A stretch of DNA of 64,000 nucleotides from Pseudomonas mangiferae (GTDB lineage Bacteria; Pseudomonadota; Gammaproteobacteria; Pseudomonadales; Pseudomonadaceae): NCBI RefSeq assembly GCF_007109405.1, contig NZ_VJOY01000003.1:186001-250000 (forward strand). The letters are read 5' to 3'. A program made the position numbers and the translations under genes. The notes beneath the pieces were generated by a model. The model ran no database searches. It was not told the DNA's origin and worked only from the letters and a program-made list of their open reading frames with translations. Each line of letters begins with the position of its first letter. Positions within the stretch are counted from its first letter, which is position 1. Shown here in pieces: positions 26,894 to 35,247 of this stretch.

Positions 26894-28195
26894 ATGCTCC
26901 GCCTTCGCTGCCTCGCCGCCGTGCTCCTCGGCGGCCTGCTCTACGGTGCGTCCGCACTCGCTGACGACATCGACAAAGCCACCTATGGCTTCCCCCTGAC
27001 CAACCCGTTCGAGGCGACCATCGCCACCACACCGCCGGACCTGCGCCCGGCGCTGCCCACGGACGAGGACATCGACCAGAGCGACTACACCCTGCGGCTG
27101 CGGCCGGAGCGGGAATTCATCCTGCCGGACAACTTCTGGCCGGTGAAACAGCTGCGCTACCGCCTGGCCCAGCAGGACCACCCGGCACCGCTGATCTTCA
27201 TCATCGCCGGCACCGGCGCGCCCTACTCCAGCAGCCTCGCGGAATACCTGAAGAAGCTGTTCTACGGAGCCGGTTACCACGTGGTGCAGCTGTCCTCCCC
27301 CACCAGCTACGACTTCATGGCCGCGGCCTCGCGCCACGCCACCCCGGGCATCTCCACCGAGGACGCGGACGACCTCTACCGGGTCATGCAGGCGGTGCGT
27401 GCCCAGCATCCCAAGCTGCCGATCACCGACTTCTACCTCACCGGCTACAGCCTGGGCGCACTGGACGCGGCGTTCGTCAGCAAGCTGGACGAGACCCGCC
27501 GCAGCTTCAACTTCAAGCGCGTGCTGCTGCTCAACCCGCCGGTCAACCTCTACACCTCGGTGACCAACCTGGATCGCCTGGTGCAGACCCAGGTGAAAGG
27601 CATCGACAACACCACCACCTTCTACGACATGGTGCTGGGCAAGCTGACCCGCTACTTCCAGCAGAAAGGCTACATCGACCTCAACGACGCCCTGCTCTTC
27701 GACTTCCAGTCGTCCCGGCAGCGCCTGTCCGACGAGCAGATGGCGATGCTGATCGGCACCTCCTTCCGCTTCTCCGCCGCCGACATCACCTTCACCTCAG
27801 ACCTGATCAACCGCCGCGGCCTGATCATCCCGCCCGCCTACCCGGTCAGCGAGGGCACCAGCCTGACGCCGTTCTTCCGCCGGGCCCTGCAGTGCGACTT
27901 CGACTGCTACATGAGCGAGCAACTGATCCCCCACTGGCGCAAGGTCTCCAAGGGCGGCAGCCTCACCCAACTGGTGGACCAGGTCAGCCTCTACGCCCTG
28001 GAGGACTACCTCCGCAGCAGCCGCAAGATCGCCGTCATGCACAACGCCGACGACGTCATCCTCGGCCCCGGCGACCTGGGTTTCCTGCGCCGCACCCTGG
28101 GCCCGCGGCTGATCGTCTACCCCTACGGCGGCCATTGCGGCAACCTCAATTACCGCGTCAACAGCGACGCCATGCTGGAGTTCTTCCGTGGCTAA
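26894..28195 (+). CDS. Exported alpha/beta-hydrolase-like protein coupled to MlaA-like gene
   Basis: 433 aa with a signal peptide (cleavage near ASALA-DD, residue 24). The nucleophile elbow is TGYSLGA (S186); a candidate acid is in MHNADDVILG and the histidine in YGGHCGNL near the C terminus. IFIIAGTGAPYSS is an oxyanion-type strand-loop. LQCDFDCYMSEQ contains two cysteines that could pair in the periplasm. It ends 8 nt inside the next gene, so the two proteins are made together; with an MlaA-like partner a role in envelope lipid or lipoprotein acyl metabolism is plausible but unproven. Some databases label such proteins serine/threonine kinase, for which I see no motif. Confidence 0.8.
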   Translation: MLRLRCLAAVLLGGLLYGASALADDIDKATYGFPLTNPFEATIATTPPDLRPALPTDEDIDQSDYTLRLRPEREFILPDNFWPVKQLRYRLAQQDHPAPLIFIIAGTGAPYSSSLAEYLKKLFYGAGYHVVQLSSPTSYDFMAAASRHATPGISTEDADDLYRVMQAVRAQHPKLPITDFYLTGYSLGALDAAFVSKLDETRRSFNFKRVLLLNPPVNLYTSVTNLDRLVQTQVKGIDNTTTFYDMVLGKLTRYFQQKGYIDLNDALLFDFQSSRQRLSDEQMAMLIGTSFRFSAADITFTSDLINRRGLIIPPAYPVSEGTSLTPFFRRALQCDFDCYMSEQLIPHWRKVSKGGSLTQLVDQVSLYALEDYLRSSRKIAVMHNADDVILGPGDLGFLRRTLGPRLIVYPYGGHCGNLNYRVNSDAMLEFFRG

Positions 28196-28955
28196 GAAAC
28201 TGCTCTTGCTCGCCTCGCTGCTGCTCAGCGGCGCGGCCCTCGCCGACCAGCCCGTCGAGGACGACGGCTTCACCCAGCCGCTGAAGGACCTGAAGTTCAA
28301 CGCGGGCCTGGACCAGCGCGAGTTCGAGCGCTCCACCTGGCAGGCGCTGAACGTCTACGACCCGCTGGAATCGTGGAACCGCCGGGTCTACCACTTCAAC
28401 TACCGGGTGGACGAGTGGGTCCTGCTGCCGGTGGTGAACGGCTACCGCTACGTCACCCCGAGCTTCGTGCGCACCGGGGTCAGCAACTTCTTCAGCAACC
28501 TGGGGGACGTGCCCAACCTGCTCAACAGCCTGTTGCAGCTCAAGGGCAAGCGCGCCCTGCAGACCACCGGGCGCCTGCTGGTGAACACCACCGTGGGCAT
28601 CGCCGGCCTGTGGGACCCGGCGACCCATTGGGGCATGCCCAAACAGAGCGAGGACTTCGGCCAGACCCTGGGCTTCTACGGCGTGCCCGCCGGCCCCTAC
28701 CTGATGCTGCCGCTGCTGGGGCCGTCCAACGTGCGGGACACCAGCGGCCTGGTGGTGGACTTCGGCGCCGAAGGGCAGATCAACTACCTGAACATGAGCG
28801 AGCTGAGCAGCGAGCACCCGGAGATCACCGTGCTCCGTGGCATCGACAAGCGCTACACCACCAACCTGCGCTACGGCCAGCTCAACTCGCCGTTCGAATA
28901 CGAGAAAATCCGCTACGTCTACACCGAGGCGCGCAAGCTGCAGATCGCCGAGTGA
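28188..28955 (+). CDS. MlaA/VacJ-family protein without a lipobox
   Basis: 255 aa, GTG start at 28188 overlapping the upstream hydrolase gene by 8 nt. MlaA normally is an outer-membrane lipoprotein that removes surface phospholipids. The family core is clear: YDPLESWNRRVYHFNYRVDE, FVRTGVSNFFSNLGDVPNLLNSLLQLKG, NTTVGIAGLWDPA and GVPAGPYLMLPLLGPSNVRD. The N-terminal signal (LLLLASLLLSGAALADQ) has no cysteine, so it would be cleaved by signal peptidase I and not lipidated. No mlaFEDCB genes are nearby, so it may work with the coupled hydrolase. Confidence 0.88.
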   Translation: MAKKLLLLASLLLSGAALADQPVEDDGFTQPLKDLKFNAGLDQREFERSTWQALNVYDPLESWNRRVYHFNYRVDEWVLLPVVNGYRYVTPSFVRTGVSNFFSNLGDVPNLLNSLLQLKGKRALQTTGRLLVNTTVGIAGLWDPATHWGMPKQSEDFGQTLGFYGVPAGPYLMLPLLGPSNVRDTSGLVVDFGAEGQINYLNMSELSSEHPEITVLRGIDKRYTTNLRYGQLNSPFEYEKIRYVYTEARKLQIAE

Positions 28956-28970
28956 GGCCGCCGGTCGGCG

Positions 28971-29663
28971 TTACGCCTTGGGTGTTTCGCCGGCCTCCAC
29001 GCCCAGGGCCTCCAGGCGCGCCCGCAGCAGCTCGGGGAAGCGCTTGAACCAGGTCTGGTTGAGGGGCGACGGGTGCGGCAATGGGTGCAGGCGGAACGTC
29101 CGCGCGTCCCCGCCACTGCGCAGTTCCACGTCGATGGACGCGCTGAAGCGATCCTCCCGGACCCAGAACGCCTCCAACGCCTCGCGGGTCTCCCGGGGCT
29201 GCTCCAGGCCGAACCAGAGGAAGGCTTCGCGGCCCAGGGTGATCACCTCGTGGCCGTCCCACTGCTCGATCAGCAGGCGGCTCACCAGGGGCTGGAAGCG
29301 CCGCTTCACCGCCATGGACCAGGCCTTGTTGCCCACCGGCTTGTAGGGCACGGTGTTGATCCAGAAGAACAGCCGCCCCAGGGTCCGCAGGGCCTCGACG
29401 TCGGGCGCCGGCTCGCCGTGCAGGTGTTGGTAAAGGACCTTGCGCACGATCTTGCCGCCGGAGCCGATGAACGGCTCGCCGTGATGCACCTCCTCCCGCC
29501 CCGGGTCGCGCCCGAAGAAACCGATCCGCACGTGGCGCTCGCCGGCGCCGACGATGGGCTCCAGCGGGTCCTTGCCAAACTGCCGGTAGACCTCGACGTC
29601 GATGCCGTCGGTGTGGGCCGCCAGGGCGCGGAACTGCTCACGGAATGCCTTGCTCAGGGCCAT
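28971..29663 (-). CDS. Uracil-DNA glycosylase superfamily protein
   Basis: 230 aa. The N-terminal motif GFFGRDPGREEVHHGEPFIGSGGKIVR resembles the active-site loop of family 4-like uracil-DNA glycosylases (GEAPGxxExxxGxPFxG), and LHPLPHPSPLNQTW near the C terminus is the H-P-S minor-groove loop. The E-to-R change at GRDPG, and lack of the four iron-sulfur cysteines, make activity uncertain; it may be a divergent glycosylase. It is convergent with the MlaA-like gene and divergent from the erythromycin-esterase-like gene. Confidence 0.8.
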   Translation of the reverse strand: MALSKAFREQFRALAAHTDGIDVEVYRQFGKDPLEPIVGAGERHVRIGFFGRDPGREEVHHGEPFIGSGGKIVRKVLYQHLHGEPAPDVEALRTLGRLFFWINTVPYKPVGNKAWSMAVKRRFQPLVSRLLIEQWDGHEVITLGREAFLWFGLEQPRETREALEAFWVREDRFSASIDVELRSGGDARTFRLHPLPHPSPLNQTWFKRFPELLRARLEALGVEAGETPKA

Positions 29664-29819
29664 GCGGGTCCTCCTCAGAATGTCCTTTCCATCTCGACCG
29701 TGCTAGCCGGCGGGGGTGCCAACGGCGTGCCCATGCGCCGGTCAGCGCCGGGGAACATCGCCGTACCCAGCGGGTCGGGATGAGCAAGGGCCCTGTCCGG
29801 CCGCCGAGAGGAGAGCATC

Positions 29820-31181
29820 ATGACCCTGCCTGCCAAGGAGCTCCTGCAACGCTTCCGCCGTCGCCGCACCGATGACCACGAAGACCACCTGCCGGAGCTG
29901 CTGCGCCGCTATGCCGAGCCCCTGCCGGCCCTGGACGATCCGGCGTTCGGCGCACTGTTCGACCGCTACGGCGACGCCCGGGTGGTGTTGATCGGCGAAG
30001 CCAGCCACGGCAGCGCCGAGTTCTACCGGACCCGCGCGGCCGTCACCCAGCGATTGATCGAGCGCCACGGCTTCAACCTGGTGGCGGTAGAGGCGGACTG
30101 GCCAGACGCCGGGCAGATCGACCGCTACGTGCGCGACCTGGGCCCCTCACCCTGGTACGGGCAGGCGTTCACCCGCTTCCCCACCTGGATGTGGCGCAAC
30201 ACCGAGGTGAAGACTTTCACCCGCTGGCTGCAGGCCCACAACCGGCCGCTGATGCCGGCCCAGCGCGTGGAATTCCGCGGCCTGGACATCTACAGCCTGC
30301 GCAACTCCATGACCGAGGTGCTGCGCTACCTGGACCAGGCCGACCCCGACGCCGCGCACCAGGCGCGCCAGCGCTACGCCTGCCTCACCCCCTGGCAGGA
30401 CGACCCGGCGCTCTATGGGCACTTTGTCGAGCGGGTCGGCGAGCCGTCTTGCGAACAGGCGGTGGTGGACCAGCTGCAGCATCTGCTGGGGGACCGCCTG
30501 GCGCATCTCGTCGAGGACGAGGAGGCGTTCTTCAACGCCACCCAGAACGCCCGGGTGGTGCGGGCCGCCGAGCAGTACTACCGGGCCATCTACCGGGGCA
30601 CCACGGCCTCCTGGAACCTGCGCGACCGGCACATGTTCGAGACCCTGCAGGCGCTGATGGCGCACCGCGGGCCCCAGGCGAAGGCGGTGGTCTGGGCCCA
30701 CAACTCCCACATCGGCAACGCCGCCGCCACCGCCATGGGCTGGGAGGGCGAGTTCACCCTCGGCCAGTTGTGCCGCACCGCCTGGGGCCGGGATGCCGTG
30801 CTGATCGGCATGGGCACCGACCGGGGCGGGGTGGCGGCGGCCGACGACTGGGACGGCACCCTGGAGGTGAAGACGGTGCGCCCGTCCGACCCGGACAGCT
30901 GGGAGCACCGCTTCCTGCAGGCTGGGGTGCCCGCGTCCCTCACCGACTGGCGCGCCGCCGACCGCGAAGACCTGCGCGACGCCCTGTCGGAGGTCCTGCT
31001 GGAGCGGGCCATCGGGGTCATCTACCGGCCACAGACGGAGCGGGTCAGCCATTACTTCGAAGCGGTGCTGGCCGAGCAGTTCGACGCCTACCTGTGGCTG
31101 GAAGAGACCCACGCGGTGGAGCCCCTGGCGACCCTCGCCTCCCCCAGCCACGAGGAAGACACCTTCCCCTTCGGCCTCTGA
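29820..31181 (+). CDS. Erythromycin esterase-like family protein
   Basis: 453 aa with the superfamily motifs LIGEASHGSAEFYRTRA (E60, H63), VAVEADWPDA (E91) and VVWAHNSHIGNA (second catalytic-region His). True Ere enzymes hydrolyse macrolide lactones, but chromosomal homologues in soil and water bacteria mostly have unknown substrates, so resistance should not be assumed. A GAGAGGAG ribosome-binding site precedes the ATG. It is convergent with the hydrolase gene at 31196. Confidence 0.88.
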   Translation: MTLPAKELLQRFRRRRTDDHEDHLPELLRRYAEPLPALDDPAFGALFDRYGDARVVLIGEASHGSAEFYRTRAAVTQRLIERHGFNLVAVEADWPDAGQIDRYVRDLGPSPWYGQAFTRFPTWMWRNTEVKTFTRWLQAHNRPLMPAQRVEFRGLDIYSLRNSMTEVLRYLDQADPDAAHQARQRYACLTPWQDDPALYGHFVERVGEPSCEQAVVDQLQHLLGDRLAHLVEDEEAFFNATQNARVVRAAEQYYRAIYRGTTASWNLRDRHMFETLQALMAHRGPQAKAVVWAHNSHIGNAAATAMGWEGEFTLGQLCRTAWGRDAVLIGMGTDRGGVAAADDWDGTLEVKTVRPSDPDSWEHRFLQAGVPASLTDWRAADREDLRDALSEVLLERAIGVIYRPQTERVSHYFEAVLAEQFDAYLWLEETHAVEPLATLASPSHEEDTFPFGL

Positions 31182-31195
31182 ATGCGGCCTTCAGG

Positions 31196-32185
31196 TCACA
31201 GCCGGGCCACCTGGTCCGGCTGGCGGTGAGCCGAAAGGTAGGGCAGCACCGCCGCCAGCAGCGGCTCCCTGAACACCTCCTGGAACCGGTGCGCCAGTCC
31301 CGGGATCAGCCGTAGCTGGGCGCCCCGTACGTGGGCAGCCACGTGCACCCCGTGCATCACCGGCAACAACGGGTCGGCGGTGCCGTGGACCACAAGGGTC
31401 GGCACGCGCAGGCGCTCCAGCAGCGGAACCCGGCTTGGTTCGGCGAGGATCGCCAGCAACTGGCGCTGCACACCCTCCGGGTTGAAGGCGCGGTCGTAGG
31501 CCTGGGCCGCCTGTTCCAGCAGCTGCTCACGATCATCCACCACCTTCGGGCTGCCCAAGGCCGCCAGCAGGTCGGCCTGGCGCTCCAGGGCGGTGGCGCG
31601 GTCCGGCACCTCCCGGCGGGCCAACAATCCCAGCAAGGCATCGCTGGGCGCCGGCAGCCCCTGAGCGCCGGAACTGGTCATCACCAGGGTCAGGCTGAGG
31701 ACCCGCTCCGGGGCCCGGTCGGCCAGGTGCTGGGCGATCATTCCGCCCATGCTGGCGCCCAGCACGTGGGCCTGGCGAACGCCCAGGGCGTCCAGCAGGC
31801 GCAGGCCGTCGTCGGCCATGTCGGTCAGGGTATAGGGGGCCTGCACCGCCAGACCGAGGCGATAGCGCAGCACCTCGTAGACCAGGTTGGCGGTGGGCGG
31901 CCGGTCGCGCCAGGCGGACAGGCCGACGTCACGGTTGTCGTAGCGGATCACCCGGAAGCCCTGCTCGCACAGGCGCGCCACCACGTCGTCCGGCCAGTGG
32001 ATCAGTTGTCCGCCCAGGCCCATCACCAGCAGCAGCGTCGGGTCACGTGGGTCGCCGATGCTCTGGTAGGCCAGGCGCACGTCGCCCAGGGGCAGGATTT
32101 CGGTGGGAACGTGGGTGTCGCAGCGAGACGCGGCGAAACCGAGGGAGCCGCTCAACAAGGCGGCGAGGAACAGGAGCACTCGCAT
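31196..32185 (-). CDS. Exported alpha/beta hydrolase
   Basis: 329 aa starting MRVLLFLAALLSGSLGFAAS, a signal peptide with cleavage near residue 19-20, and then a cysteine (C22) that is not in a lipobox. Catalytic elbow GASMGG (S145), acid in HGTADPLLP and histidine in GLAHRFQEVF form a standard triad; RYDNRDVGLS is the conserved strand-4 region. Substrate is unknown. It is unusual for this subgroup (haloperoxidase/esterase-like) to carry an export signal. The gene is monocistronic, convergent with its neighbour. Confidence 0.85.
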   Translation of the reverse strand: MRVLLFLAALLSGSLGFAASRCDTHVPTEILPLGDVRLAYQSIGDPRDPTLLLVMGLGGQLIHWPDDVVARLCEQGFRVIRYDNRDVGLSAWRDRPPTANLVYEVLRYRLGLAVQAPYTLTDMADDGLRLLDALGVRQAHVLGASMGGMIAQHLADRAPERVLSLTLVMTSSGAQGLPAPSDALLGLLARREVPDRATALERQADLLAALGSPKVVDDREQLLEQAAQAYDRAFNPEGVQRQLLAILAEPSRVPLLERLRVPTLVVHGTADPLLPVMHGVHVAAHVRGAQLRLIPGLAHRFQEVFREPLLAAVLPYLSAHRQPDQVARL

Positions 32186-32452
32186 GGCATAACGGGACGG
32201 ATCGGGAAAAGAGCCGATTCTGCCGAGCCCGGCGGCAATCCCGCTGCCACAGGCGGGTGACCGTTGCATGACAGGCGCCGAACGGTTCGTCGCCTTTCAG
32301 GGGGACGAAGACGCCAGGGCGCCCCGTTTTATCCGAAACGACCCGGCGATAGGTGAACCTGCGTGATCCGTCTCTCACCGCAGGCAACCGTGGCAGGGCT
32401 TCAGCGAGCCTCTTCACCTGCCTGTAAAGATGGGCGCCCCCGCCCGCACACA

Positions 32453-32489
32453 TCATTCAACCACGCTTCCAAGCGACGTCATTGAATGA
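32453..32489. promoter_or_regulatory. Long-spaced inverted repeat TCATTCAA / TTGAATGA
   Basis: Perfect 8-bp arms (32453-32460 and 32482-32489) separated by 21 bp, with CGCTT-CC-AAGCG nested inside. A two-site operator or an RNA hairpin in a long leader are both possible. The pairing is seen; the function is unknown. Confidence 0.45.
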
Positions 32490-32571
32490 CCGGCCTGCGG
32501 ACTTCAAAGAACTTGGACGATCGGAAGCGCCTGGCCAGCCAGTACGCCCGCCTGATGACAGGCCGATCAAC

Positions 32572-32586
32572 TTGAGACAGACTCAA
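32572..32586. promoter_or_regulatory. Candidate MetR/LysR-type operator
   Basis: TTGAGACAGACTCAA is a perfect palindrome with a 5-nt centre and contains the LysR-type T-N11-A pattern. It resembles the MetR consensus TGAA-N5-TTCA in form (here TGAG-N5-CTCA). It lies 109 bp before the metR start, as expected for autoregulation. Confidence 0.6.
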
Positions 32587-32694
32587 CCGCCTGGCAGTTA
32601 TCTCCAGTTTTCCTCATAGTCATCGCGCTTCGCCGCCTACCGGACAGACCGGTCGTGGCCGCCGTTTCGTCGTCTTTCGCAAGAGGTAGTCCGA

Positions 32695-33615
32695 ATGCTG
32701 GAACTGCGCCATCTGAAAACCCTGCACGCCCTGCGCGAGGCCGACAGCCTGGTGGAAGCCGCAGAACGCCTGCACCTGACCCAGTCCGCCCTCTCCCACC
32801 AGTTCAAGGAACTGGAGGAGCGCCTGGGCATGTCGCTGTTCATCCGCAAGACCAAGCCGGTACGTTTCACCAGCGCCGGCCTGCGCCTGCTGCAACTGGC
32901 GGACAGCCTGCTGCCCCAGTTGCGCAGCGCCGAGCGCGACCTGGCGCGCCTGGCCGGCGGCACCGCCGGGCGCCTGCACATGGCCATCGAATGCCACAGC
33001 TGCTTCCAGTGGCTGATGCCTACCATCGACCAGTTCCGCGATGCCTGGCCGGAAGTGGAACTGGACTTGGCCTCGGGCTTCTCTTTCGCGCCGCTGCCCG
33101 CCCTCGCCCGGGGCGACCTGGACTTGGTGGTCACCGCCGACCCGCTGGAGCTCAGCGGCATCACCTACGTGCCGCTGTTCACCTACGAGGCGCTGCTGGC
33201 GGTGGCCAATCAACACCCCCTGGCAGGCAAGCCCTACGTGCAGCCGGAAGACCTGCGCGACCAGATCCTCATCACCTACCCCATCGAGCGCGATCGCCTG
33301 GACATCTTCGCCCGCTTCCTGGAGCCGGCGGACGTAGAGCCGGCCCAGGTGCGCACCTCCGAGCTGACGGTGATGATGATGCAGCTGGTGGCCAGCGGCC
33401 GGGGCGTCTGCTGCCTGCCCAACTGGGCGCTCCACGAGTACAGCTCGCGGGGCTACGTCACTGCCAAGCGCCTCGGCGAAAAGGCGCTCTACGCCACCCT
33501 CTACGCGGCGATCCGCGCCGACATGCTGGACGCACCGTTCATGCGCGACTTTCTGCTCACGGCCAAGGACACCTCGTTCGCCACCCTGGCCGGGGTCAGC
33601 GCCGCCCGGGGCTGA
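32695..33615 (+). CDS. metR: LysR-family regulator of methionine biosynthesis MetR
   Basis: 306 aa. The N-terminal HTH reads LVEAAERLHLTQSALSHQFKELEERLG (residues about 19-45). The effector domain contains AIECHSCFQWLMPTIDQFRD, a stretch typical of MetR, which senses homocysteine to control metE/metH. Length matches P. aeruginosa MetR. A perfect palindrome upstream may be its own operator. The neighbours on either side are not methionine genes, so targets lie elsewhere. An AGAGGT site precedes the ATG. Confidence 0.93.
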   Translation: MLELRHLKTLHALREADSLVEAAERLHLTQSALSHQFKELEERLGMSLFIRKTKPVRFTSAGLRLLQLADSLLPQLRSAERDLARLAGGTAGRLHMAIECHSCFQWLMPTIDQFRDAWPEVELDLASGFSFAPLPALARGDLDLVVTADPLELSGITYVPLFTYEALLAVANQHPLAGKPYVQPEDLRDQILITYPIERDRLDIFARFLEPADVEPAQVRTSELTVMMMQLVASGRGVCCLPNWALHEYSSRGYVTAKRLGEKALYATLYAAIRADMLDAPFMRDFLLTAKDTSFATLAGVSAARG

Positions 33616-33657
33616 TGCGCCGGAACCCGCCGATGCAGAAGCAACCCGTGCGGGCCG

Positions 33658-34638
33658 TCAGCGGCGGTCGCTCAACCGCCGCGCCGTATACAGGCCCAGC
33701 AGCGCCACCGCCGCCAGGGCGCCGACGGTCACCGCGCCGGCGGTGTTGCTGGCGCGGCTGAACCCCCCGTCCACACGGCGCTCGCCGCTGGGCGGACCGA
33801 ACAGGTTGCCGGAGGAGTGGGCCACCGGCTTGGCCCGGGCGAAGGCACGGTCCAGCACCCAGCGCGACAGGGCCGGGAACCCCGGGGTCAGGAAGTGCTG
33901 CACACGCAGCAGGGTGGCCACGCTGCCGACGGTGACCGAGGCCCGCGGCCGGACCGCTAGGGACACGATGGCGTCGGCCACCTTGCGCGGGTCGTACACC
34001 GGGGGCGGCGGCTTGATGCTGCGGCCGCTGTAGTTGCCGCCGTCGCGCAGGCCGGGGGTGTCGATGAACGCCGGGTAGACATCGCACACGTGGATGTCGC
34101 GCCAGCCGCTGAGTTCGCCCCGCAGGGCCTCGGTGAAGCCGCGCAGGCCGTACTTCGCCGCGGAATAGGCGGCGGCGTAGGGCTGCGCGACCCAACTGCC
34201 CAGGGACAGGGTGTTGATCAGGGTGCCATGGCCCTGGCGCTTGAAGATCGGCAGTACCACGTGGGCGCCGCGCAGGTAGCCCAGCAGGTCGGTCTGGATT
34301 ACCTGTTCGTGGGCGGCCAGCGGGGTCTCTTCGAAGCGCCCCACGGCACCGACCCCGGCATTGTTCACCCAGACGTCGATACGCCCGCCCCCGATGCGCA
34401 GGGCGGTCTCGCCCAGCGCCTGCACCGCCTGAGCATCGGTCACGTCGGTGACCACGGCTTCGGCGCCGCCGCCCAGGCGACGGCACTCCTCCACCACCTC
34501 GGCCAGCGCGTCTTCGTCTCGCGCCGCCAGCACCACGTAGGCGCCACTCCGGGCGAAGGCCTGGGCCGTGGCCCGGCCGATGCCGCTGGAAGCACCGGTC
34601 ACCACCACCAGCTTGTCCGTCAGATCGTTATGCGCCAT
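33658..34638 (-). CDS. Short-chain dehydrogenase with C-terminal membrane anchor
   Basis: 326 aa from the ATG at 34638 (GAGGAGAG upstream). Cofactor motif TGASSGIG is at 14-21, NNAG and the catalytic Y-A-A-A-Y-S-A-A-K segment follow. After the SDR core come a linker (about 260-295) and a C-terminal hydrophobic helix (AGAVTVGALAAVALLGLY, about 298-316) ending RRLSDRR, so the enzyme is probably tail-anchored in the inner membrane facing the cytoplasm. Substrate unknown. It lies downstream of rpmJ on the same strand, 179 bp away. Confidence 0.88.
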   Translation of the reverse strand: MAHNDLTDKLVVVTGASSGIGRATAQAFARSGAYVVLAARDEDALAEVVEECRRLGGGAEAVVTDVTDAQAVQALGETALRIGGGRIDVWVNNAGVGAVGRFEETPLAAHEQVIQTDLLGYLRGAHVVLPIFKRQGHGTLINTLSLGSWVAQPYAAAYSAAKYGLRGFTEALRGELSGWRDIHVCDVYPAFIDTPGLRDGGNYSGRSIKPPPPVYDPRKVADAIVSLAVRPRASVTVGSVATLLRVQHFLTPGFPALSRWVLDRAFARAKPVAHSSGNLFGPPSGERRVDGGFSRASNTAGAVTVGALAAVALLGLYTARRLSDRR

Positions 34639-34817
34639 CGGGTCTCTCCTCGTTGGTTGCCGTTGGGCGTGAGAAAGGAGGGACCCCGCTGCGCCGTGGA
34701 TCATTCCAGCCATCCGGCGGGCGGTGCCTGGCGATTCGCCGAGGGCACGGCGCCCGAGTGGGGCGATCTGGGCCGTAGCCGAACAGCGGTGTCCGGCGCG
34801 GTGGTACCCGACAGCGC

Positions 34818-34973
34818 TTAGCTCTTGTGCTTGCGCTGGGGCTTCGGCCGGCCTTGCACGCACTTGAAGCGCGGTTCGGTCTTGCAGATCACGTACAGCC
34901 GCCCGCGACGCTTGACGATCTGGCAATCGCGGTGGCGCAGCTTGGCCTGTTTCAGGGAGGACAGGACCTTCAT
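34818..34973 (-). CDS. rpmJ: 50S ribosomal protein L36, zinc-independent paralogue
   Basis: 51 aa. It starts [21 protein letters not shown] and contains [22 protein letters not shown], which is the YkgO (C-minus) form lacking the first zinc-ligand cysteine of standard L36. The C terminus (PKPQRKHKS) is a few residues longer than in E. coli YkgO. Its ATG overlaps the rpmE2 stop (ATGA, 34970-34973), so translation is coupled. Expected to replace the zinc-binding L36 when zinc is scarce. Confidence 0.92.
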   Translation of the reverse strand: MKVLSSLKQAKLRHRDCQIVKRRGRLYVICKTEPRFKCVQGRPKPQRKHKS

Positions 34974-35230
34974 TGGCCACCCCCGACGAACCCGGCGAAA
35001 CGCTTGTTGAAGCCCGCCACGCGCCCTTCGCTCTTCGCCTGGCGCTGCTGGCCGGTGTAGATGGGATGCGAGGCGCTGGAGATGTCCAGGGGCACGTAGG
35101 GGTAAGTCACGCCGTCGCTGTGGGTGCGGGTCTTGTCGGTGACGGCGCAGGAGCCGATGAGGAAATACACATCGGCCGCCAGGTCGTGGAACAGCACGGG
35201 ACGGTAATCGGGGTGGATGCCGGGTTTCAT
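34970..35230 (-). CDS. rpmE2: 50S ribosomal protein L31 type B, zinc-independent paralogue
   Basis: 86 aa starting [21 protein letters not shown]. The zinc-binding C-x-x-C of type A L31 is absent; only one cysteine remains (GSCAVTD). YkgM-type L31 replaces zinc-containing L31 on ribosomes during zinc limitation and so frees zinc. A Zur-like palindrome lies 18 bp upstream of the start codon, covering the core promoter. Operon: rpmE2-rpmJ. Confidence 0.96.
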   Translation of the reverse strand: MKPGIHPDYRPVLFHDLAADVYFLIGSCAVTDKTRTHSDGVTYPYVPLDISSASHPIYTGQQRQAKSEGRVAGFNKRFAGFVGGGQ

Positions 35231-35247
35231 CTCAATCTCCAGTCAAA

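Larger units (their letters stand above)
32186..32694. other. 509-bp regulatory interval upstream of metR
   Basis: No plausible gene. It contains the promoter of the leftward hydrolase and two dyad elements near metR: a TCATTCAA/TTGAATGA inverted repeat (32453-32489) and a 15-bp palindrome (32572-32586). It is noticeably less GC-rich between about 32440 and 32630 than the flanking genes. Confidence 0.6.

Noticed and set aside
29820-31181. Calling the erythromycin-esterase-like gene a macrolide resistance determinant
   Set aside because: Motifs define the superfamily only; no mobile context and no evidence for macrolide substrate.
32500-32530. GAACTTGG near 32510 as an AlgU promoter
   Set aside because: No TCTGA/TCAAA-like -10 at 16-17 bp downstream.
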